Below, one piece after another: positions 1 through 8,460 of a stretch of DNA of 64,000 nt. Both the position numbers and the translations under genes were made by a program. The notes under the pieces are model-generated. The model saw only the letters and a program-made list of their open reading frames with translations. It searched no databases and had not been told where the DNA came from. Each line of letters begins with the position of its first letter. The first letter of the stretch is position 1. Source of the DNA: JAWOLE01 sp963815655 (GTDB taxonomy: Bacteria > Acidobacteriota > Thermoanaerobaculia > UBA5066 > Gp7-AA6); the NCBI GenBank assembly GCA_963815655.1, contig CAWFHK010000001.1, positions 4,340,001 to 4,404,000 on the forward strand, read 5' to 3'.

Positions 1-1011
1 GTCGTCGTCGCCGTCTACGCCCTCGTGACCGCGCGGATGGACCTCGCGGACCAGCGGGAGATCATCCACGAGATGGTCGCGCTCCGCGGCGCTCCGGGAC
101 TCTCCCACGCGATCGAGGAGATCGCGTCTGTCTCTCCTCCCCTCGGGCACTACCTCGGGGGACTCGCCTCCGTCGCGCGGCAGAACGCGCAGGGGGGAGG
201 AGTCAACTTCCTCTTCGGGAACGTCTCGGTGACCGGCTTTCCCTTCTATTTCTTCGTCGCGTTTCTCGCCAAGAGCACGCTCGCGTTTCTCGCGGTCACG
301 GCGCTCGCGCTCTACGCCCTCGCGCGCCACTCCGAGTTCCGGGCGGACGGGGCGCTCCTCCTTCTCCCGGTCGGGGTCCTCTTCCTCGCCTCGATCGGGT
401 CGAGCTACAACATCGGGATCCGGCACATGCTGCCGGTCTATCCCTTCCTTGCCCTGGCCGGCGCCGGCCTCTTCGCCCGCGCGCGCTGGAAGGCGCGGGG
501 GCGCGCGGCGGTCTGGCTCCTCGCGGCGCTTCCTCTCCTCTCGGCCGCCGAGATCGCGCGAATCCATCCGCACGAGCTCTCCTACTTCAACCCGCTCGCC
601 GGCGGTCCCGAGGGCGGTCGGAGGATCCTGTCGGACTCGAACGTGGACTGGGGCCTCGACCTGAAGCGGCTCGCCGCCGAGCTCCAGCGCCGGGGGGTCG
701 CGAACCCGACCGTGGCCTACTTCGGGGGAGACGACGTCGGCTTCCGCGTGGGTGTGCCGGACTTCCTGGAGCGGCCGGAAGTCCGGGGCAGACTCGTGGC
801 CGTCTCCGCCTTCTACCTGGCCGAGGGGCCGCAGTTTCTCCGCTACCAGGGGACACGGGAAGCGGCGGCCGCGCTCGAGGGGCTCCTTTCCGAGATCGCG
901 GCGCGCGGCCGGCCCGCCGGGCGCGTCGGCGACTCGATCGATCTCTTCGACCTCCCTCCCCGCCGGGCTCCCTCCTCTCCCGAAGGCGGGATCGTCAATA
1001 ATGGACGGTGA
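1..1011 (+). CDS. Membrane glycosyltransferase, GT39/ArnT-like, C-terminal part (cut by window start)
   Basis: The reading frame is open from base 1, so the gene begins before the window. What remains has at least three hydrophobic segments (about residues 80-105, 120-160 and 165-185 of the visible part). It ends in a soluble domain containing the stretch SDSNVDWGLDLKRL, which I associate with lipid-carrier-dependent GT-C glycosyltransferases of the GT39/PMT type. Such enzymes move a sugar from a polyprenyl-phosphate donor onto a lipid or protein on the outer face of the inner membrane. The next gene, a GT2 of the dolichyl-phosphate-sugar synthase type, could make that donor. Family assignment rests on the C-terminal half only; substrate unknown. 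Confidence 0.7.
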   Translation, partial: VVVAVYALVTARMDLADQREIIHEMVALRGAPGLSHAIEEIASVSPPLGHYLGGLASVARQNAQGGGVNFLFGNVSVTGFPFYFFVAFLAKSTLAFLAVTALALYALARHSEFRADGALLLLPVGVLFLASIGSSYNIGIRHMLPVYPFLALAGAGLFARARWKARGRAAVWLLAALPLLSAAEIARIHPHELSYFNPLAGGPEGGRRILSDSNVDWGLDLKRLAAELQRRGVANPTVAYFGGDDVGFRVGVPDFLERPEVRGRLVAVSAFYLAEGPQFLRYQGTREAAAALEGLLSEIAARGRPAGRVGDSIDLFDLPPRRAPSSPEGGIVNNGR

Positions 1012-1026
1012 AGGGAGAACCCCCGT

Positions 1027-2442
1027 TTGAAGCTGTCGGTCGTGATGCCCGTCTACAACGAGGCGAAGACGGTCCGCGAGATCGTCCGCCTGGTGCAGGC
1101 GGTTCCCCTCGAGAAGGAGATCCTGATCGTGGACGACGGCTCGACCGACGGCACGCGGGAGATCCTGCGCGGGATGGACGGAAAGGACGGCGTGCGCGTT
1201 TTCCTCCAGCCCCAGAACCAGGGGAAGGGCGCCGCGGTCTCCGTCGGTTTCCGCCATGCCGCCGGGGACGTCGTCGTGGTGCAGGACGCGGATCTCGAAT
1301 ACGACCCGCGCGAATACGTCAAGCTCCTGCGGCCGATCGAGGAAGGGCACGCGGACGTGGTCTACGGTTCGCGCTTTCTCGGCGGCGGCGAGCGCCGCGT
1401 TCTTTACTTCTGGCACACCGTCGGCAACCGTTTTCTGACGCTCGCCTCCAACATGGCGACGAATCTGAACCTGACCGACATGGAGACCTGTTACAAGATG
1501 TTCCGCCGCGAGGTGGTGCAGTCCATGACCATCGAGTCGCGGCGCTTCGGCATCGAGCCCGAGATCACGGCCAAGGTCGCCCGGCGCGGCTACCGCGTCT
1601 ACGAGGTGCCGATCTCCTACTACGGCCGCACCTACGACGAGGGGAAGAAGATCGGCTGGAAGGACGCCTTCTCGGCCCTCTGGACGATCATCCGGCACCG
1701 GTTCCGCGAGGCGGAGGAATCCGGCAACGTCGGCCACGTCACGCTGGCGCGGCTGGCGAAGCTCGAGCCGTACAACCGCTGGCTGGTCGGTCGGTTCGCG
1801 CCGGCGCTGGGCAGCCGCATCCTGGAGATCGGCGCCGGATTCGGAAACCTGACGCGTCACCTGATCGAGGGCGATCCCGGAGAGCCCGATCGCGAGCTCG
1901 TGGTCGCGTCGGACGTGGACCCGGTCGCCGTGGAGTATCTGAAGGGGACGTTCCGCGACCATCCGGCCGTGCGTGTCGCGTCCTACCGTTTTCCCCTGAC
2001 GGCCTCCGACCTGGAAGAGATCGGTGCCCTCTCGATCGACACGATCGTCTGCTGCAACGTGCTCGAGCACATCGAGGACGACCGCGCGACCCTCTCCGAT
2101 ATGCTCGCCATCCTGCGGCCGGGGGGACGTCTCGTTCTGCTCGTGCCCGCGCTCTCCTGGCTCTACGGCACCCTCGACCGGCACCTGCGCCACTTCCGGC
2201 GCTACGAGAAGCAGGAGCTCGAGGAGAAGCTCACGGCGGCGGGCTTCGCGCTGGAGGACATCCGGTTCGTCAACCGCGTCGGGATCCTCGGCTGGTTCGT
2301 GAACGGACGGATCCTGCGCCGCAGCGTCCTTCCGCGCGCCCAGCTCCAGGCCTTCAAGCTCTTCTTCCCGCTCCTGCGGCGCGAGGAGAAGAACCCGCCG
2401 CCGACCGGCATGTCCCTCCTCGCGATCGCCCGGAAACCCTGA
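1027..2442 (+). CDS. Fusion of a DPM1-like GT2 glycosyltransferase and a class I SAM methyltransferase
   Basis: Residues 1-240 are a GT2 domain of the polyprenyl-phosphate mannose/glucose synthase type: start MKLSVVMPVYNE, IVDDGSTDGT near 34-43, and the metal-binding D-A-D at 87-89. Residues about 255-471 are a Rossmann methyltransferase with the SAM loop LEIGAGFGN near 265 and CCNVLEHIEDD near 345. The likely role is to make a polyprenyl-phosphate sugar used by the neighbouring GT-C proteins, with methylation of a sugar or lipid by the second domain; the methyl acceptor is unknown. The TTG start is chosen because an AGGGAGA ribosome-binding site lies about 8 bases upstream and the family motif starts at once. 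It lies 15 bases after the previous gene, so probably the same operon. Confidence 0.85.
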   Translation: MKLSVVMPVYNEAKTVREIVRLVQAVPLEKEILIVDDGSTDGTREILRGMDGKDGVRVFLQPQNQGKGAAVSVGFRHAAGDVVVVQDADLEYDPREYVKLLRPIEEGHADVVYGSRFLGGGERRVLYFWHTVGNRFLTLASNMATNLNLTDMETCYKMFRREVVQSMTIESRRFGIEPEITAKVARRGYRVYEVPISYYGRTYDEGKKIGWKDAFSALWTIIRHRFREAEESGNVGHVTLARLAKLEPYNRWLVGRFAPALGSRILEIGAGFGNLTRHLIEGDPGEPDRELVVASDVDPVAVEYLKGTFRDHPAVRVASYRFPLTASDLEEIGALSIDTIVCCNVLEHIEDDRATLSDMLAILRPGGRLVLLVPALSWLYGTLDRHLRHFRRYEKQELEEKLTAAGFALEDIRFVNRVGILGWFVNGRILRRSVLPRAQLQAFKLFFPLLRREEKNPPPTGMSLLAIARKP

Positions 2443-2443
2443 T

Positions 2444-2471
2444 CGGTCTTCGGTGTCCGGTGTCCGGTCGG
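2444..2471. repeat. Heptamer array (CGGTGTC type)
   Basis: Four consecutive 7-base units, CGGTCTT, CGGTGTC, CGGTGTC and CGGTCGG, fill most of the gap between two convergent genes. Only one clear arm is visible. It shares the 7-bp period of the other arrays in this window. Confidence 0.55.
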
Positions 2472-2495
2472 GAACCGGGCGCCGAGATCCCGAGC

Positions 2496-3860
2496 CTACC
2501 GGGGAGACAGCCGGATCAGGAGGGCCTCCTGGCCGGACGCGAGCGCGCTCACGCTGCCCCGGGCGAGAAGAATCTGCCGCAGGCGCGGCGTCCAGAACGG
2601 CGGATCCAGCAGGAAGAAGACGGCATGGCCCTGGAAGGCGCGCCCGATCTCTTCCGCAAGTCGGCCATAGTCGGACTCCGACGGCTCGCGCGAGAGAAAC
2701 CATCCGGGATGGTCGGCGAGGTCCGCCGGGAACGCGCGGAGGTCGGCGCCGAGACGGCCCCGGTCCCGGGCGAGGCGCGCGGGCAGGTAGAAGTTCGCGG
2801 TGGCGATGACGAGGTCGCCCGGGCGGGCGTCGGATTCGAGGCGCTCGACGAGGCTCGCGAACGGAAGGACCGGGCGGGGCGAGACGACGAGCAGAAGGCT
2901 CGCCACCGCGCCCAGAAGCGCGGCGGCGCCGGCGCCCTGCCGGATCGTCCGCGACTCCTCGGCCGACCGGGCCAGGAGCCAGAGCCAGATCGGGACGACC
3001 ATCATCTCGCTGCGCCCGGCAAAGGCGACGGAGCGCCAGAAGGAGGCGGCGAGGACGCCGCCGAGGGTGAGCAGGACCACGGCGCGGGCCGCGCGCGTTT
3101 GCGGCTGCGTCGGACGAAGAAGGAGGAGGGAGGCGAGGAGGAAGGTCCCCGCCGCGCACGCGAGCAGGAAGAGCGGCTCCGGGAGCGGCCGGCCGAGCGG
3201 CGCGGGAACGCGGAGGCCCCCGCCCAGCGCGGCGAGGAACCCGGCGGCCGAGGCGCGCACCGGTTCCCGCATCCAGGACGTGGCCGCCTCCGGCTGGGCA
3301 AGGAGGACGGGCAGCCAGGGAAGCAAGAGCAGAATCCCCGCGGCGATCCCGAGCGCGGAGCGCCGCCGCCGCTGGACGAGGGCCACGACGAGGAGCGCAG
3401 CGACGAGGAAGACCGCCAGGTAATGGGTCCAGAGGAGGAGGGCGGTCGTGAGCGCGGCCAGAGCGGTCCGGCGTCCTCCCGGAGGATCGCCGTTGGCGAG
3501 AAGGAAGAGAACCAGACCGAGGAGCGCGAGCACGGCGTACGCTCGGGCCTCTGCTGCGTAGAGGAGGAGAAACGGCGAGGAGGCCGCGAGGAGGAGGAAA
3601 CGGCGGCGCGGGCCGCCCTGCGGCAGGCTCCGCGCGCCGGCGAAGAGCAGGAGGAGGGCGAGGAACGGGAGGAGCCGCGCGGCCCTGTCGGACAGGCCGA
3701 GGCCCTCGGCCGCCGAGACGAACGGTTTCTCGAGCAGATAGAAGAGGGGCGGGCCCGAGTCGTTCGAGAGCGCTCGGACCAGACCGCCCGGCGCGAGCCT
3801 CGAGGCCCAGACGGTGAAGACCTCGTCGTGCCAGAGAGGCCGCGCCGAAAGCAGCCACAT
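2496..3860 (-). CDS. Polytopic membrane glycosyltransferase, GT39/PMT-like
   Basis: Many hydrophobic segments and the opening motif RPLWHDEVFT resemble the first extracytoplasmic loop of GT-C enzymes, where the Asp-Glu pair is catalytic. The middle contains long Leu/Ala-rich membrane segments; the C-terminal 110 residues are a soluble domain. The ATG at 3860 is the only conventional start, but the frame stays open about 31 codons upstream and reads like a natural N-terminus (basic residues, then AGAAALFAVVLSC) without an ATG, GTG or TTG. The real start may be non-canonical or hidden by a one-base error. The gene is convergent with the GT2 fusion and divergent from the YfhO-like gene. Probably exports or decorates a surface glycan. 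Confidence 0.7.
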   Translation of the reverse strand: MWLLSARPLWHDEVFTVWASRLAPGGLVRALSNDSGPPLFYLLEKPFVSAAEGLGLSDRAARLLPFLALLLLFAGARSLPQGGPRRRFLLLAASSPFLLLYAAEARAYAVLALLGLVLFLLANGDPPGGRRTALAALTTALLLWTHYLAVFLVAALLVVALVQRRRRSALGIAAGILLLLPWLPVLLAQPEAATSWMREPVRASAAGFLAALGGGLRVPAPLGRPLPEPLFLLACAAGTFLLASLLLLRPTQPQTRAARAVVLLTLGGVLAASFWRSVAFAGRSEMMVVPIWLWLLARSAEESRTIRQGAGAAALLGAVASLLLVVSPRPVLPFASLVERLESDARPGDLVIATANFYLPARLARDRGRLGADLRAFPADLADHPGWFLSREPSESDYGRLAEEIGRAFQGHAVFFLLDPPFWTPRLRQILLARGSVSALASGQEALLIRLSPR

Positions 3861-3980
3861 CCGCGCCGCGCAGGAGAGGACGACCGCGAAGAGCGCGGCC
3901 GCGCCGGCCCGTCGCGATCGGTTGTCCCATTCTCTTTCGATGACTTATCCTAGCCCGACAGTGCAAACGGCGGCGACCGC

Positions 3981-6311
3981 TTGAGCGCGCGAGACTTCCC
4001 GGCCCGCGAGCGCGCGAGGACGCTCCGGGCGGCCGGGCTCTTCCTGCTCCTTGTCCTCGCCGTCTATTCCGATCCGCTCTTCTCGCGCCGCAACTTCGGC
4101 GGCCGGGACCTGCTCGCCTACAACCTGCCGATGGAATCGGCCGTGCACGACGCCTATGCGCGGGGGCGTCTGCCCGTCTGGATGCCCGAGATCTCCGGCG
4201 GGCGCCCGCTCCTGCCCAACCCCAATGCCGGCGCCCTCTATCCGATCCGGCCCCTCCTCGCCCTCGTCCCTTTCCCGCTCGCCATGCGGATCTTTCCGTT
4301 TTTCCATTGGGCTCTGGCGGGACTCGGCGTCTTCTGCCTGCTGCGCTGCGTCGGCGCCTCCCGGCCCGGGGCATGGATCGGAGCGGTGACCTATGCGTTC
4401 TCGGGCGTTGCCGTGTCCGACGTCTTCTTCCCGCACATCCTGCCGGGGCTGGCGCTTCTCCCGTGGATCGTCTGGGCAACCGCCCGGCCCTCCGATTCGG
4501 CGCCGCGCAGGCTCGTTCTCCTCGCCGTGCTGCTGGCGCTCGACATGCTGGCGGGTGACGTCTTCTCCACCGCGACGGCGATTGCCTGCGGGAGTCTCTG
4601 GATCCTGTGCGAGAGAGAGCCGGGCACCCGGCCCCGCGAGCTGGCCCTCTTCGGAGGAGCCGTGCTCCTCGCGATGCTCGCGGCAGCGCCGCAGATCGTC
4701 GCGGCCGCCCTCTGGATTCCCGAGACGGGACGAGCGGTCGTCGGGATGAAGCTCCAGGAGTCGCTCTTCTATTCGATCTCTCCGTTCCGGCTCTTGGAGT
4801 TCATCGTTCCGTACCCGTTCGGCCCGACATTCGCCCTCGAGCCCCAGGAGGTCTTCGCTCACGCCATCTTCCGCCAGAAGGCGGAGGGCCTGTTCGCGAC
4901 CCTCTACGCGGGCGCCTTCGCCCTGATCGGCGCCGTGGCTCTCCGGCGGAGGCGCGCCGCCGGAGCCCGGTTCGGACGTCTTCTCGCGCTGACGGCCCTG
5001 GCCGTCTGCGTGATCCCGAGCCTTCTGCCCGCGCGGTGGGGAAAGATCGCCTCCCCGCTCGCGCTGCGCAATCCCGAGAAGTTCGCCGTCGGTCTCATGC
5101 TCGCGCTCGCGGTTCTGGCCGGGCTTGCCTTCGACGACTTCCGCCGGATGCCACGGCACACGCGGGGTCTGCTCCTGGTCGGCGCGGGGCTGTGTCTCTT
5201 CGCCGCGGCCGCCCGGCTCTGGCCCGCTCGCGTCGGCGCGGTCGCCCTGCTGGCGCTCGGGGACCCTCCCGGCCAGGCGCGGCTGGCGGGGGAGAGGCTC
5301 TCCATCGGCTTCGCGGAAGGCGGCCTCTTCTGGATGGCGACGCTGCTCGCGCTGGAGGCGTTGCGCGTCCTGCCGCGGGCGGGAACGGCCGCCTGCCTGG
5401 CGCTCGTCACGCTCGTGCCGATCGCGGCCAACAGGAGGATCGCGCGGATCTTCTCCGAGGACGCGATCTTCGCCAGGACTCCTTTCGCGCTGTACCTGGA
5501 TCGGATGGATCCGAGCGGGGAATACAGGACGATGGGGGCCTGGGGTTATCGTCCTCTTTCCCAACTCGAGCAGCTCCACTCGAGCAACGATCCCGGACGG
5601 CTCGAGTACTCCCGGCGGAACTGGACCCAGTACACGCCCGCCCTCTGGAAGCGCGGGATGGTCTTCAACGGAGACTTCGATTCGGGAGACCTCTCGCGGC
5701 TGCAGAGCCTGCGCCGCCTCTCCCTGTCCGCAGCCGGTTTCCGGGACGCCCAGCCGTTCTTCGGCGCGCTTGCGCTGCGCTGGGGGATCCGCTTCCGGGA
5801 CCAGGAGCCGCTGCCGGGTTACCATCGGGTGCGAGGCGACGGGATGATGAACTGGGACGAGCACGAGAGGGCGTATCCGGACATCCGGCTCCTCACGAGC
5901 TGGCAGGAGGAGGAGGGAGCCGTCGCGGCCCTGAAGGTGCTGCCAACTCTGGCGGCCGGCCAGGTCGTGATCGAGTCGGGCGCGACGGGACTCCGGGCCG
6001 CCCGTCCCGGACGTCTCCGGGTTCTCGAGAGAAGCCCGGAGAAGCTGCGGATCGAGGCCGAGGCCCTCGACCCGACCTGGCTGTTCGTGCTGCGGGGATA
6101 CTGGAACTACCGCTCCATCCTGCTCGACGGCGGTCCGGTGGAGGACGCTCCGGCGCAGCTCGCCTTCTCGGCCATTCGGGTGCCGGCGGGCCGCCACACG
6201 ATCGAATGGTCGGAGCTCGTGCCGGGACTGCCGATCTCCCGCTGGGGACCAGTCCTCTTCGCGGTCGCCGGGGCGTTCCTCCTGCTGTCCCGAAGGGTCG
6301 GAGGAGCATGA
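3981..6311 (+). CDS. YfhO-like polytopic membrane glycosyltransferase
   Basis: A 776-residue protein with about a dozen membrane segments and a large extracytoplasmic C-terminal domain. The N-terminal region DLLAYNLPMESAVHDAYARG and the later LPVWMPEISGGRPLLPNPNAG pattern match the bacterial YfhO family, GT-C proteins implicated in glycosylation of envelope polymers. The C-terminal 150 residues end in a membrane segment followed by SRRVGGA, also as in that family. The TTG start is the first one before the basic N-terminus; no strong ribosome-binding site is visible. It overlaps the next gene by ATGA, so the two are co-translated. A second member lies at 8461-10659. Confidence 0.75.
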   Translation: MSARDFPARERARTLRAAGLFLLLVLAVYSDPLFSRRNFGGRDLLAYNLPMESAVHDAYARGRLPVWMPEISGGRPLLPNPNAGALYPIRPLLALVPFPLAMRIFPFFHWALAGLGVFCLLRCVGASRPGAWIGAVTYAFSGVAVSDVFFPHILPGLALLPWIVWATARPSDSAPRRLVLLAVLLALDMLAGDVFSTATAIACGSLWILCEREPGTRPRELALFGGAVLLAMLAAAPQIVAAALWIPETGRAVVGMKLQESLFYSISPFRLLEFIVPYPFGPTFALEPQEVFAHAIFRQKAEGLFATLYAGAFALIGAVALRRRRAAGARFGRLLALTALAVCVIPSLLPARWGKIASPLALRNPEKFAVGLMLALAVLAGLAFDDFRRMPRHTRGLLLVGAGLCLFAAAARLWPARVGAVALLALGDPPGQARLAGERLSIGFAEGGLFWMATLLALEALRVLPRAGTAACLALVTLVPIAANRRIARIFSEDAIFARTPFALYLDRMDPSGEYRTMGAWGYRPLSQLEQLHSSNDPGRLEYSRRNWTQYTPALWKRGMVFNGDFDSGDLSRLQSLRRLSLSAAGFRDAQPFFGALALRWGIRFRDQEPLPGYHRVRGDGMMNWDEHERAYPDIRLLTSWQEEEGAVAALKVLPTLAAGQVVIESGATGLRAARPGRLRVLERSPEKLRIEAEALDPTWLFVLRGYWNYRSILLDGGPVEDAPAQLAFSAIRVPAGRHTIEWSELVPGLPISRWGPVLFAVAGAFLLLSRRVGGA

Positions 6312-7741
6312 GTCGTCGGCTCGCCCGGCAGGCCGCCGTTCTCCTTCTCCTCCTCCTGGAGGCCGGGTGTCGCAAGGAGAGAAGCCCTCGGCCGAGGTCG
6401 AACCTCGAGGCCGACACAACGCGCCCGGCCGCGGAGTGGCTCCGGCTGGAGCCGGTCCGTCTCCTGCGCGACTACGTTCGGCTGGAGACGACCGATGAAA
6501 GGGGAGAGGAGGAAGGGGCGAGATTCCTGAAGAACTTCTTCGATTGCGCCGGCATCGAGAACGAGATCGTCTGTCCGGCGCCGAAGCGCTGCAACCTGCT
6601 GGCGCGCCTTCCGGGCCGGAGCCGGAAAGGCTCCCTGCTCCTTCTGAACCACATCGACGTCGTTCGCGCCTTCCCGAGCTACTGGAAGGAGGCGGAGCCC
6701 TTCGAGGGGAAGATCAAGCAGGGCTTCCTCTACGGCCGCGGCGTCTACGACATGAAATCGCTCGGGCTCGTGGAAGCTCTCGCGATGAGGAACCTGAAGG
6801 AGCACGGGATCGTGCCTTCTTCCGACGTTCTCTTTCTGGCGGAGGCCGACGAAGAGAACGGGCAGCAGCGCTGGGGATCGCGATGGCTGCTCGAGCACCG
6901 GCCCGAGTGGTTCGACGGAGTCGCCGTGGTCTTGAACGAAGGGGGCACCAACGAGATGATTCTCCGGACCGTCCGGTTCTGGGGGATCGAGACGGTCCAG
7001 GCGGGTTACGGCCTCGTCGAATTCGAAGCGTCCTCGGCGCGGGCGATCGAGGACCTCGCCCGCAGGTGGCCGAAGATCCACTCGCCGGCGGTCGAGCCGA
7101 TTCCCGACGTGGTCACCGGCTTCGACATGCTGGCCAACCACCTGGGGCACCCGTTGACCGATCCGCTGCGCCATCTCGAGCGCGTGCGCCGGGATCCGGC
7201 CGAGCTGGCGATCCTGCCGGACCGCTACGGTTGCTTCCTGGAAGCGCGGATCAAGTGGATCGGCCCGTACCTCTATCCGCCCGAGGCCCGGGACAACTTT
7301 CGCGGCTATGTCGTCGTCTCGACCCCTCCGGGGACAGCGCCCGATCCCTTCATGGCGCCGATCGAGTCGGACGCCGAGCGCGCCGGGATCCGCGTCGTCG
7401 ACCGGTACTCCTCCGGTGCCACGACCGCCAGTCCCTACTTCACCGCCGCGGGAGAGATCGCTCCCTTTCTCGGCCTGATCCGGCGGGTGACGGCGGCCCG
7501 CTATCCCGGAATCCCCTTCGGACCGGTGCCGACCTTCGGCGCGGCCACGACATCGGTCTATTTCCGCCAGAGAGGGATCGCGGCCTACGGATACTCGCCG
7601 ATACCCGTCAACATCACGGATTCGGCGCGACGGCACCGCAACGACGAGCGAATCTATCTCCGAGACTATGTCGATGGAGTCGATCTGTATCGAGACATGC
7701 TGCTGGAATTCGCTTTCTTTGGAGTCAACAAAACGTCATGA
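6308..7741 (+). CDS. M20-family metallopeptidase, putative lipoprotein
   Basis: 477 residues. The N-terminus has a basic start, a Leu-rich core and LLLEAGC, a plausible lipobox, so the enzyme is probably anchored on the periplasmic side. The M20 metal-binding pattern is present: LLLLNHIDVV near 110-119, GRGVYDMKS near 142, AEADEENG near 178 and a C-terminal RRHRNDERI. M20 enzymes are two-zinc peptidases, carboxypeptidases or deacylases related to ArgE, DapE and CPG2. The ATG overlaps the stop of the YfhO-like gene. The substrate cannot be read from the sequence. Confidence 0.8.
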   Translation: MSRRLARQAAVLLLLLLEAGCRKERSPRPRSNLEADTTRPAAEWLRLEPVRLLRDYVRLETTDERGEEEGARFLKNFFDCAGIENEIVCPAPKRCNLLARLPGRSRKGSLLLLNHIDVVRAFPSYWKEAEPFEGKIKQGFLYGRGVYDMKSLGLVEALAMRNLKEHGIVPSSDVLFLAEADEENGQQRWGSRWLLEHRPEWFDGVAVVLNEGGTNEMILRTVRFWGIETVQAGYGLVEFEASSARAIEDLARRWPKIHSPAVEPIPDVVTGFDMLANHLGHPLTDPLRHLERVRRDPAELAILPDRYGCFLEARIKWIGPYLYPPEARDNFRGYVVVSTPPGTAPDPFMAPIESDAERAGIRVVDRYSSGATTASPYFTAAGEIAPFLGLIRRVTAARYPGIPFGPVPTFGAATTSVYFRQRGIAAYGYSPIPVNITDSARRHRNDERIYLRDYVDGVDLYRDMLLEFAFFGVNKTS

Positions 7742-7833
7742 GACGTGGGCCGAAAGTGACATATTTCGTCATCGCTCCATGAACGCCCTGACCCTAACTC
7801 GCTGACGGCGCAAGTCTTAAAAACGGAGGGATC

Positions 7834-7848
7834 TGGCTTCTTCCTTGC
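7834..7848 (+). promoter_or_regulatory. Sigma-54 (-24/-12) promoter of pilA
   Basis: TGGC at 7834-7837 and TTGC at 7845-7848 match the -24/-12 consensus TGGCAC-N5-TTGCW with exact spacing (ten bases between GG and GC). The predicted transcript would start near 7860, about 40 bases before pilA. Sigma-54 control of the major pilin gene by PilS/PilR is established in Pseudomonas and others, and matching regulators are encoded at 12563 and 25057. A TGAC/GTCA half-palindrome at about 7757-7771 could be an activator site (speculative). The rest of the 7742-7900 gap holds nothing else I recognise. Confidence 0.75.
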
Positions 7849-7886
7849 GTTAGTTTGTGCGAGCGCAACAGGATCGCAGAAAAACT

Positions 7887-7893
7887 AGGAGGA
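7887..7893 (+). promoter_or_regulatory. Strong ribosome-binding site of pilA
   Basis: AGGAGGA ends seven bases before the ATG at 7901, by far the strongest ribosome-binding site in the first 20 kb. This fits a highly expressed structural subunit. Confidence 0.7.
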
Positions 7894-7900
7894 GCAACAA

Positions 7901-8386
7901 ATGAGAAAACGGGAATCCGGATTTACCCTGATCGAACTGCTGATCGTTATCGCGATCATCGGGATTCTGGCCGCGATCGCGATTCCGAACCTGCTGGCGG
8001 CAGTCCAGCGCGGCCGGCAGAAGAAGAGCATGGCCGACATGAGATCGCTCGCCACGGCCATCGAGTCCTACGCGGTGGACTACAATATCTACCCCACGGG
8101 GACGTGCGAAGGGGGCCTGTACACCGCTGATACGGCGACGGCTCTGACGACCGCCTCCTTCGCGGTCCTGCAGCCAAGCTACATCGCGAAAGCCCCGCTT
8201 GCGGACGGATGGGGCCACTTCTATGCCTACGTCTCGCCGACGGCTCAGGACCAGTACAGACTCGAGTGCTGGGGACGCGACGGTGTCCAGGGCACGATCA
8301 CCTGCGGCACCACGCACGACTTCAACGACGACATCCTCTATGCCAACGGCACGTTCATTCAGTGGCCGGAAGGCGCCCAGAACTAA
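7901..8386 (+). CDS. pilA: Major type IV pilin, PilA-like
   Basis: 161 residues. The leader MRKRESG is followed by FTLIELLIVIAIIGILAAI, the class III signal with Gly at -1, Phe at +1 and Glu at +5 of the mature pilin. The short leader is typical of type IVa pilins and GspG-like proteins. Cys pairs in the C-terminal half (GTCEGG, LECWGRD, TITCGTT) could form the D-region disulphide. It has its own sigma-54 promoter, a strong ribosome-binding site and a terminator, so it is monocistronic and probably abundant. A type II secretion major pseudopilin is the alternative, but PilY1, PilV, PilW and PilX neighbours favour pili. Confidence 0.85.
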   Translation: MRKRESGFTLIELLIVIAIIGILAAIAIPNLLAAVQRGRQKKSMADMRSLATAIESYAVDYNIYPTGTCEGGLYTADTATALTTASFAVLQPSYIAKAPLADGWGHFYAYVSPTAQDQYRLECWGRDGVQGTITCGTTHDFNDDILYANGTFIQWPEGAQN

Positions 8387-8411
8387 GTTCCTGATTCACT
8401 CGATCCCAGGA

Positions 8412-8437
8412 GGGCCCCGAGCAATCGGGGCCCTTTT
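8412..8437 (+). terminator. Rho-independent terminator after pilA
   Basis: A 9-bp perfect stem, GGGCCCCGA and TCGGGGCCC, with a four-base loop is followed by TTTT. It lies 26 bases after the pilA stop and separates it from the YfhO-like gene. Confidence 0.9.
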
Positions 8438-8460
8438 GTTTGGCGCACTAGAATAGCCGG

